Source: Parafilimonas sp. (lineage in GTDB: Bacteria; Bacteroidota; Bacteroidia; Chitinophagales; Chitinophagaceae). Taken from it: DNA of 7,924 nucleotides. Both the position numbers and the translations under genes were made by a program. The number at the start of each line of letters is the position of its first letter. Positions within the stretch are counted from its first letter, which is position 1. Shown here piece after piece: positions 1 through 5,661 of this stretch. A model generated the notes under the pieces. It searched no databases. It saw nothing but the letters and a program-made list of their open reading frames with translations, and had not been told where the DNA came from. Where the stretch lies: positions 1 through 7,924 of the forward strand of contig JAHEZC010000098.1 of assembly GCA_023251275.1 (NCBI GenBank), in the 5' to 3' direction.

Positions 1-935
1 TCTACTTTGCTCATTGTGCCGGGAATATGACGGCATTGGCTGTTCAATATCGAGCCATCGGAATAGGTGAATTCCACATAGTGATGATCGAATATTTCAC
101 CATAATCTTTCCCGATGCGAACCTGTCTGCCACCCATGCCCTGTGCTTTTACAGGGTATCCATTTTTAAACCAATTGATCACATCAATATTATGAATATG
201 CTGCTCGCAGATATGATCACCGCAAAGCCATACAAAATAGTACCAGTTGCGCATCTGGTACTCCATTTCAGTTTGCTGCGGCTGGCGCTTTCTTACCCAT
301 ACACCATCATTATTCCACCATGCCTGCGCAGAAGTAATATCCCCGATCATGTCTTTTCTCTGTAATAACTCACGATAAGAATTTTGATAATGACGCTGCA
401 GGCCAACCACGACATTTAATTTTTTTTGCTTTGCCATTTCTGCCGCAGCCAGCACTTTTTGAATACCCGCAGGATCAGTCGCCACGGGCTTCTCCATGAA
501 TACATGCTTATTCTGGTTTATGGCTTCAGCAAAATGAATCGGCCTGAAACCCGGTGGGGTAGCAAGTATTACAACATCTGCCAGTGAGATAGCTTTCTGA
601 TAAGCATCGAACCCGGTAAATTTATTTTCTTCGGCAACATTAACCCGTTTGGCATCGAAGTTTTCACCGGACGTGAGCTCTTTATAGGAACTATCGAGCC
701 TGTCTTTAAAAGCATCGGCCATAGCAACGAGTTTTACATTTTGCTTTGTTGATAACGCCTGTGCAGCAGCGCCTGTGCCGCGTCCGCCGCAACCGACAAG
801 CGCTATTTTTATGGCATCATCAGCGCCGGAAAAAAAGTTGGCCTTTGATAAAAAGGGAGATGCCATTAATCCGCCTGTAACAAATGAAGCCTGGCGGACA
901 AACTTCCTCCGGCTTGAAAGGTTTTGATTACTCAT
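1..935 (-). CDS. Gfo/Idh/MocA-family oxidoreductase with Tat signal (3' end outside window)
   Basis: The ATG is at 935-933 and the frame stays open for 311 codons to the left edge, so the C-terminus is missing. Residues 5-17 (LSSRRKFVRQASF) form a twin-arginine motif followed by a weakly hydrophobic stretch, which suggests folded export through Tat. A Rossmann dinucleotide-binding motif follows (VGCGGRGTG, residues 47-55), then the family's EKP motif (MEKPVATDPAG, 147-157) and a GDHICEQHIHNID segment (239-251) where the C-terminal substrate domain carries its catalytic-type histidine. Known members oxidise or reduce sugars and related polyols with NAD(P). Exported members such as glucose-fructose oxidoreductase carry the cofactor with them. 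The substrate cannot be read from the sequence. The gene lies 55 bp downstream of the SUMF1-fold gene on the same strand and is probably co-transcribed with it. No Shine-Dalgarno sequence is evident. The family call is firm; the periplasmic location is inferred. Confidence 0.93.
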   Translation of the reverse strand, partial: MSNQNLSSRRKFVRQASFVTGGLMASPFLSKANFFSGADDAIKIALVGCGGRGTGAAAQALSTKQNVKLVAMADAFKDRLDSSYKELTSGENFDAKRVNVAEENKFTGFDAYQKAISLADVVILATPPGFRPIHFAEAINQNKHVFMEKPVATDPAGIQKVLAAAEMAKQKKLNVVVGLQRHYQNSYRELLQRKDMIGDITSAQAWWNNDGVWVRKRQPQQTEMEYQMRNWYYFVWLCGDHICEQHIHNIDVINWFKNGYPVKAQGMGGRQVRIGKDYGEIFDHHYVEFTYSDGSILNSQCRHIPGTMSKV

Positions 936-990
936 ATTTAAGTGATTTGTTGTGATAAAATTATTCCTGCATAAAAGTATGAATGATGAA

Positions 991-1947
991 TCAATGCATG
1001 AGAATATATTTTGCATAAAAAGCTTCGGCTTCCTCTGGGGAAGGCTGCTTCAAAGGCGCGACAAGCCTGAAGCCCACAGCCATTGCATCTGTCAGCCACC
1101 ATTTGCTTTTGGGTATCTGCGGGTCACGCCTGTTCCAGCTTGCATCGGATTTATTCCTGGCGGCACAACGCAATGCAGCCTCACGATCTTTATACCCGCC
1201 GCCACGCACAGTTTTCGGGTAACGGGCGCCCGGAGGAATCAGCGGATCATACGGTTGATCACCGATGTTTTTAAAATATAATGAATCATACTGATCGAGT
1301 GTCCATTCGGCTACATTGCCGAGCATATCGTACAATCCCCACACATTAGGTTTTTTTTGTTTTACTTGATGATATTTCTTTCCGCTGTTTCCGAGATACC
1401 ATGCATAATCGCCAATGGTTGCAGTGTCGTCACCGAAATAATATATTGAACTGCTGCCTGCCCTGCATGCATATTCCCACTCCGCTTCAGTGGGCAGCCT
1501 GTAAAATATGCCTGTTTTTTTATAGAGCCATTTGCAATACATCATTGCCGTCGTCTGCGACATACTGTTTACGGGAAACCCGCCTTCCTTACCCATTCCC
1601 CAGCTCAGGTCAATATATTGTGCAGTGGGCCTTGTTACTGCGTCAACTTCCGAATTTATACTGGCTGATTTATCATCGAAAAAAAGCAAAAATTCATCAT
1701 AAGTAACTTCATGCTCCCCGATCCAGAAAGCGCTGACCTTTACTTTTTTTTGCGGGCCTTCATCGGGTTTGTGAAATATATCTTTCTCATCACTGCCCAT
1801 CAGGAATTTGCCCGCTTTCACAGCGATCATTTTGAATTTAACTTCAGAACCCGGAATAATAGTTTCATAAGATGTAAAAGTTTTTTTAGTTTGCGCTGAA
1901 AGCGGAAGAATAAAAACAGATGAAATGAATACAGCAAATAATTTCAT
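991..1947 (-). CDS. Secreted SUMF1/formylglycine-generating-enzyme-fold protein, probably not a true FGE
   Basis: A 318-residue protein with a Sec-type signal peptide (about residues 1-19, hydrophobic core then LSAQ). The SUMF1 (FGE-sulfatase) fold is shown by FLMGS (48-52), WIGEHEVT (75-82), RLPTEAEWEYACRAG (150-164), NVWGLYDMLGNVAEW (201-215), VRGGGY (247-252), RCAAR (260-264) and GFR (292-294). True formylglycine-generating enzymes use two cysteines five residues apart (Cys336 and Cys341 in the human enzyme) to oxidise a sulfatase cysteine. Here C261 matches the second, but the first position is E256, in a segment about three residues shorter. No sulfatase gene lies in the window. A non-enzymatic or different role is therefore likelier, as seen in other Bacteroidota SUMF1-fold envelope proteins, for example those of the gliding machinery. 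There is no lipobox cysteine after the signal. It is the first gene of a probable two-gene unit with the oxidoreductase at 1-935. Confidence 0.88.
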   Translation of the reverse strand: MKLFAVFISSVFILPLSAQTKKTFTSYETIIPGSEVKFKMIAVKAGKFLMGSDEKDIFHKPDEGPQKKVKVSAFWIGEHEVTYDEFLLFFDDKSASINSEVDAVTRPTAQYIDLSWGMGKEGGFPVNSMSQTTAMMYCKWLYKKTGIFYRLPTEAEWEYACRAGSSSIYYFGDDTATIGDYAWYLGNSGKKYHQVKQKKPNVWGLYDMLGNVAEWTLDQYDSLYFKNIGDQPYDPLIPPGARYPKTVRGGGYKDREAALRCAARNKSDASWNRRDPQIPKSKWWLTDAMAVGFRLVAPLKQPSPEEAEAFYAKYILMH

Positions 1948-2075
1948 ATAAAAGCGACAGGTTGGAGACGATCCGAATAAGAATTTATTTGCTCAAATAT
2001 ATGGTTTCATTTAAAAATATCCTTTGCAGTTTTTTCATTAGTCATACATTTATCATACTATTCAATTAAATATTT
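1948..2075. promoter_or_regulatory. Divergent intergenic region
   Basis: This 128-bp AT-rich gap separates the minus-strand SUMF1-fold gene from the plus-strand TIM-barrel gene and must hold both promoters. On the minus strand, TATATTTG at 2001-1994 matches the Bacteroidota -7 consensus TAnnTTTG exactly, 46 bp before the ATG at 1947, but no clear TTTG -33 element sits at the expected distance. The plus-strand candidate is listed separately. Neither start has a recognisable Shine-Dalgarno sequence; both are preceded by AT-rich bases, as is common in this phylum. I saw no operator palindrome. Confidence 0.5.
2023..2052 (+). promoter_or_regulatory. Candidate Bacteroidota-type promoter for the TIM-barrel gene
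   Basis: TTTG at 2023-2026 and TACATTTA at 2045-2052 are separated by 18 bp. The second element matches the -7 consensus TAnnTTTG except at its last base, and the spacing is close to the usual value of about 19-21. It would place the transcript start some 15-20 bp before the ATG at 2076. The assignment rests on pattern only. Confidence 0.4.
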
Positions 2076-2999
2076 ATGCAAAGAAGAAATTTTGTAAGAC
2101 AGTCATTGCTCGCAGGCACGTCCGTTTTTGCTGCGGCTTCTGCCGTAAGTGCAAAGGATAATAAAGAATATATTCCTGGTGCTGAAACCCCATTCCATCT
2201 TAATTATGCAATACACGATGGCATGTTTAAAAACAGCGCAGGCAAGAATTTTATTGACCAGATAAAATTTGCTTATGATAATGGTTTCCGTGCAATGGAA
2301 GACAATGGCATGACCGGCAGGCCGGAAAATGAACAAACGAAGATTGGTGACGCAATGGCAAAACTCGGTATGATGATGGGTGTATTTGTGGTTGACAAAG
2401 GTGGTAACGGCGCTAATACACTTGCTGCCGGTAAACAGGAGTATGTGGATATTTTTCTGAAAGGTTGCAGACAGGCTGCAGAAGTGGCGAAACGTGTAAA
2501 TGCAAAATGGGTAACAGTTGTTCCGGGTGATTTTGCAAGAAGATTGCCGATAGGAATACAAACAGGCAATGTGATTGAAGGATTGAAAAAAGGGGCTGCT
2601 ATTCTTGAGCCAGCTAATCTTATAATGGTACTTGAACCTTTGAGCGATACACCTGATTTATTTCTTCGGACCATTGACCAGGCCTATATGATCTGCAAAG
2701 CTGTAAACAGCCCTTCCTGCAAGATTTTGTTTGATATGTATCATATACAGCGAAATGAAGGCAACATCATTAATAACATTGATGCAGCATGGGACGAGAT
2801 AGCTTATTTCCAGATCGGCGATAATCCAGGGAGAAATGAACCCACCACCGGTGAAATGAATTATAAAAATATTTTCAGGCACATTTATAGCAAAGGCTAT
2901 AAAGGAGTATTGGGAATGGAACATGGAAATTCAATACCCGGAAAAGAAGGTGAACAGGCATTGATAAAAGCCTACCGCGAAAGTGACAGTTTTATGTAG
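2076..2999 (+). CDS. Hydroxypyruvate isomerase-like TIM-barrel protein with Tat signal
   Basis: A 307-residue protein. The N-terminus MQRRNFVRQSLLAG is a twin-arginine leader with an alanine-rich region ending near SAVSA (residues 22-26), so export is predicted. The rest is a xylose-isomerase-like TIM barrel (AP endonuclease family 2 fold) closest to the hydroxypyruvate isomerase (Hyi) group. Markers are MVLEPLSD (184-191), ILFDMYHIQRNEGN (217-230), YFQIGDNPGRNEPTTGEMNY (244-263) and GMEHGNS (280-286). The four metal-binding positions of the family appear present as E187, D220, Q246 and E282, so the protein should be an active metal-dependent isomerase or epimerase. Typical cytoplasmic Hyi proteins are about 260 residues; the extra length is mainly the leader. 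The true substrate may well be another keto-sugar, because the family is broad. It stands alone on its strand, is divergent from the SUMF1/oxidoreductase pair, and ends 38 bp before the end of fbaA, which runs toward it. Confidence 0.9.
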   Translation: MQRRNFVRQSLLAGTSVFAAASAVSAKDNKEYIPGAETPFHLNYAIHDGMFKNSAGKNFIDQIKFAYDNGFRAMEDNGMTGRPENEQTKIGDAMAKLGMMMGVFVVDKGGNGANTLAAGKQEYVDIFLKGCRQAAEVAKRVNAKWVTVVPGDFARRLPIGIQTGNVIEGLKKGAAILEPANLIMVLEPLSDTPDLFLRTIDQAYMICKAVNSPSCKILFDMYHIQRNEGNIINNIDAAWDEIAYFQIGDNPGRNEPTTGEMNYKNIFRHIYSKGYKGVLGMEHGNSIPGKEGEQALIKAYRESDSFM

Positions 3000-3019
3000 C
3001 AGTTGGAGTCGTTGAAATA

Positions 3020-3033
3020 TTGAGGTGCCTCAA
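3020..3033. terminator. Small inverted repeat between convergent genes
   Basis: TTGAGG and CCTCAA flank a TG centre in the 38-bp gap between the stop codons of the TIM-barrel gene and fbaA. The spacer is so short that the real hairpin would be about five pairs with a four-base loop. On the plus strand it is followed by an A-run and on the minus strand by TATTTC, so neither side has a proper U-tract. It is placed where a two-way terminator is expected, but the structure is weak. Confidence 0.25.
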
Positions 3034-3037
3034 AAAT

Positions 3038-4111
3038 CTATTCATTTCTTCCAATGCAATTCAGGTCTGTGAAACCTTCTTCAAGACGCTTCACAAAATT
3101 ATCTTCTCCTTTTCTGAGCCACACCCGCGGGTCATAATATTTTTTATTGGGCATATCAGGACCTTCCGGGTTGCCAAGCTGTGCCTGCAGATATGCTTCA
3201 TTTTTTTTATAATATCCCATCACTCCTTCCCAAAAAGCCCATTGCATATCGGTATCAATATTCATTTTTATTACACCGTAGTTGAGGGTTTCATGTATCT
3301 GGTTTTTGAGAGAACCGCTTCCTCCATGAAATACAAAATATAAAGGCTTTGAACCTTCCGGCAATCCCAATTTTTGGGAAAGATATACCTGGCTGTTTTT
3401 CAGAATGTCGGGGCGCAGTTCCACATTCCCCGGTTTATACACGCCATGCACATTACCGAAGGACGCTGCCACTGTGAAACGCCTGCTCACTGTGATCAGT
3501 GCTTCGTAAGCCTGGGCCACTTCGTGAGGTTGCGTGTAAAGTCTTGCATCATCTACGCCCGAATTATCTACACCGTCTTCTTCACCGCCGGTAACGCCAA
3601 GCTCGATTTCAATACTCATACCAAGCGCATCAATACGCCGGAAAAATTCTACCGATATTTCTATGTTTTCGTGCAATGGTTCTTCACTCAGGTCCAACAT
3701 GTGTGAACTGTATAATGGCCTGCCATTCTTTGCGCGGAATTCTTCTCCTGCTTTAATTAAAGCATCAATCCAGGGCAGCCACTTTTTTGCAGCATGATCG
3801 GTATGCAGCACTACAGGTACTCCGTAATATTGCGCCACATTATGAATATGCAAAGCGCCGCTGACAGCGCCGGAAATATTCGCCTGCAATTTATCATTGG
3901 GCATTCCCTTGCCTGCAAAAAACTGCGCACCACCATTGCTGAACTGGATAATGACAGGCGACTTTACTTTTGCTGCAGTTTCAATAACCGCATTTACTGA
4001 ATTAGTCCCTATCACATTCACGGCGGGCATTGCAAACTTGTGTTGTTTGGCATCGTCATATAAGGCCTGCAGTTCATCGCCATATAAGACACCGGCACTG
4101 TATTTTGCCAT
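3038..4111 (-). CDS. fbaA: Class II fructose-bisphosphate aldolase (FbaA type)
   Basis: A 357-residue zinc-dependent aldolase, essentially the same length as the E. coli class IIA enzyme and alignable along its whole length. It reversibly cleaves fructose 1,6-bisphosphate to glyceraldehyde 3-phosphate and dihydroxyacetone phosphate, in the cytoplasm. Catalytic D105 and zinc ligand H106 lie in VLHTDHAAKK (101-110). Further metal-site residues are E170 in IEIELG, H222 in FGNVHGVYKPGNV (218-230) and H262 in VFHGGSGS (260-267), followed by the substrate phosphate-binding segment KMNIDTD (282-288). TGGEEDGVDN (174-183), which includes part of the flexible active-site loop, and the C-terminal NKKYYDPRVWLR (322-333) are typical of class IIA. 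There is no leader and every key residue is intact. The ATG at 4111 is preceded by an AT-rich stretch without a Shine-Dalgarno sequence. The gene is probably a single-gene transcript: its upstream neighbour is 193 bp away and its downstream neighbour is convergent. Confidence 0.98.
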   Translation of the reverse strand: MAKYSAGVLYGDELQALYDDAKQHKFAMPAVNVIGTNSVNAVIETAAKVKSPVIIQFSNGGAQFFAGKGMPNDKLQANISGAVSGALHIHNVAQYYGVPVVLHTDHAAKKWLPWIDALIKAGEEFRAKNGRPLYSSHMLDLSEEPLHENIEISVEFFRRIDALGMSIEIELGVTGGEEDGVDNSGVDDARLYTQPHEVAQAYEALITVSRRFTVAASFGNVHGVYKPGNVELRPDILKNSQVYLSQKLGLPEGSKPLYFVFHGGSGSLKNQIHETLNYGVIKMNIDTDMQWAFWEGVMGYYKKNEAYLQAQLGNPEGPDMPNKKYYDPRVWLRKGEDNFVKRLEEGFTDLNCIGRNE

Positions 4112-4304
4112 AATTAGTTGTTTAATGAAAGATGGGGGTTCATTTGCGAAGATAACATTTCAGGAAAGAAAAGATAATGCATAATTTTTTATGAGCCTGA
4201 ATTTTGAAAAATGACAGAACCCTAAAGCCATTTTTATACAAACAAACATTTGAACTCGTGAACTTTTGAACTGTGAACCTGCGAACTTTTTGAACTCGTA
4301 AACT
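4112..4304. other. Intergenic gap upstream of fbaA
   Basis: This 193-bp AT-rich gap separates the start of fbaA from the end of the deiminase gene and holds the 8-bp repeat and the weak hairpin listed separately. It should also contain the fbaA promoter. Minus-strand TATCTTCG at 4154-4147 and TATCTTTT at 4176-4169 each miss the -7 consensus TAnnTTTG by one base, but neither has a convincing -33 partner. I see no small ORF or RNA gene here. Confidence 0.4.
4207..4235 (-). terminator. Weak hairpin downstream of the deiminase gene
   Basis: Read on the minus strand, AAAAATGGC pairs with GTCATTTTT (nine pairs, one G-U) around an 11-base loop. The 3' arm ends in five U. It lies about 70 bp past the stop of the deiminase gene and before fbaA, where a terminator would be useful, but the stem is AT-rich and weak. 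Confidence 0.3.
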
Positions 4305-4306
4305 TT
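4251..4306. repeat. Degenerate 8-bp tandem repeat (consensus TGAACTnn)
   Basis: Seven consecutive units of 7-9 bp are visible: TGAACTCG (4251), TGAACTTT (4259), TGAACTG (4267), TGAACCTG (4274), CGAACTTTT (4282), TGAACTCG (4291) and TAAACTTT (4299). The core GAAC is kept in six of the seven. Units vary mainly in their last bases and by one base in length. The last unit overlaps the stop codon (4307-4305) of the minus-strand deiminase frame, so the array starts exactly at the gene's 3' end. Its role is unknown. It could be slipped-strand expansion, a scattered intergenic repeat of this lineage, or a direct-repeat protein-binding site. Confidence 0.7.
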
Positions 4307-5607
4307 ATCGTACAGCAGGCTCATTCATCGTAATGCAATGCATACCACCGCCGCCAAAGTTTATAGCAAGTGCATCAATTGGAATGATTTTTCTGCCCGG
4401 GAATGCAGACTGAAGAATACGTTGTGCTTCTTCATCACGTCGCTTTATTTTCAAAGGCATGCCTTCTCTCCAGTATTTTGCAACAAGCACTTTATCATTT
4501 GCGATCAGAAAATTAAGATAGCTTGCCGCAGCAACCACATCAATAGTTTTTCCTTTCGGAAATATAGTTCCATCAGAAAATTTCATTTCGCTTATCTGGT
4601 CGTACACGCCATCGCCAGGCTGCATAGTTGATAAAACCGGATAAGGCATGGGAACCTTTAATATGAAATGGTTTGCCATCCTGGCCTGCTGCATTTTTGA
4701 GAATTTGATAATTCACTGCCATACGTTCTCCCGTCATGCGCTCAATATCATTTTTCCTGTCTGCGCTGTCAATCCATGCGAGCAAGATTGTGCTGTCATT
4801 TACAAACCTTGCGTATTCATCCACATGCCCGTTAGTAGTGGTGGTGGTATAATATGGCTTATTGCCCGGCCCTGTAACCGGCCCCAAAAAAGTTTCATCA
4901 TCATCACGCACACCTTGTTGCAGCCAGATCACTTTTTCAACCCCCAATACACGTTTTAATTCTGTTTCCATCTGTTGCAAGGTCATATTGGGATTACGTT
5001 GTTTTTCCACTGCTTCACATACTATCAGCGTGCCTTTGCCATTAACTTCGTGGTCGCCGCCTTCCGATACCATGTTTGTAGAAATAAGAGGCAGTTTATA
5101 ATATGCAGCAATTCGTTCATCGAGTTTTTCATCCAATCCTGCCATCGCATCGGTTGTATCAGCATATCCCCAAATATTGAAATTAAAATCTGCTATGCCC
5201 TTTTCACCATTATCATTTATTAAAAAAGCAGGGCCCATATCTCTTGCCCAGAACTGGCTGTAAGGGAAAATGAAAAAAGTGACTAATCCATTTTTGATTA
5301 AGCTATCCGGAATCAATTTTATAGCAAGCTCCCTGATACTGTCATTCGGAACTATCCATTTTATTTTTACAGATGGAACTAAAGCCTTGATGATGGCCGC
5401 TTCCGCAGCTTCGTTTGAAAAGCCATTTTTATGAGTGATCTGCGGATACAATAACCAAATTGCATCCATCTGCTCAAACTCTGCAGCCTGGCGAAAGGAA
5501 TGATGCTGCAAAATTTTTTCATCATCTTTTTTATCTGATTCAGTATTGCATGAAATAATAATCGCTATAGTAATGAGTAAGGAAAATATTTTAGAGAATA
5601 ATTGCAT
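4305..5607 (-). pseudogene. Agmatine deiminase-family lipoprotein, reading frame broken by a frameshift
   Basis: Two overlapping minus-strand frames together encode one agmatine deiminase (porphyromonas-type peptidyl-arginine deiminase family) protein of about 433 residues. The upstream frame is open to a stop at 4575-4573; the downstream frame carries the C-terminus to the stop at 4307-4305. The ATG at 5607 is preferred over a TTG at 5628 because it opens directly onto a lipoprotein signal ending IIISC, with C20 as the predicted lipidated residue. The charged run SDKKDDE just after it resembles surface-export signals of Bacteroidota lipoproteins. Family motifs are FWARDMGP (119-126), VSEGGDHEVNGKGT (181-193) and TNGHVDEYARF (258-268, with H261 and D263). 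The catalytic cysteine lies only in the downstream frame (GGGGMHCIT, Cys codon at 4337-4335), so the truncated upstream product should be inactive. Known members turn agmatine into N-carbamoylputrescine or deiminate arginine in peptides. It lies 54 bp downstream of the amine oxidase gene, probably in one operon. A sequencing error is a real alternative to a pseudogene. Confidence 0.85.
4655..4690 (-). other. Frameshift site in the deiminase gene
   Basis: On the minus strand the upstream frame reads DGKPFHIK and then runs into non-homologous residues, whereas the family-like continuation ILKVPMPYPVL is in the next frame. Removing one T from the TTT run at 4668-4666 gives DGKPFILKVPMP. Adding two bases after CATATT gives DGKPFHIxKVPMP, which fits my recollection of the family's spacing slightly better. 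Nothing here looks like a programmed slippery site with a downstream structure. Confidence 0.7.
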
Positions 5608-5661
5608 AAGAATATCTTGCTGATACAAGTATTAAAAATGACAGGGTATGAGAAGAAGCAT

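Noticed and set aside
27..365. Plus-strand open frame of 112 codons at the left edge
   Set aside because: It lies antisense within the clearly coding oxidoreductase, and its translation has no family-like motifs.
952..1281. Plus-strand open frame of 109 codons
   Set aside because: It is antisense to the SUMF1-fold gene over most of its length, and the composition is that of a shadow frame.
2103..2924. Three minus-strand open frames opposite the TIM-barrel gene
   Set aside because: The plus-strand frame has full family motifs; the opposite frames are cysteine/histidine-rich or low-complexity translations without recognisable domains.
4251..4306. The 8-bp array as a CRISPR
   Set aside because: Units are far too short, no spacers are present and no cas gene is nearby.
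4655..4690. Programmed ribosomal frameshifting in the deiminase gene
   Set aside because: No classical slippery heptamer, no adjacent stop in the upstream frame and no strong downstream structure; this family is not known for recoding. A mutation or sequencing error is simpler.
5608..5628. TTG at 5628 as the start of the deiminase
   Set aside because: The ATG at 5607 opens directly onto a standard lipoprotein signal, and the seven extra residues add nothing family-like.
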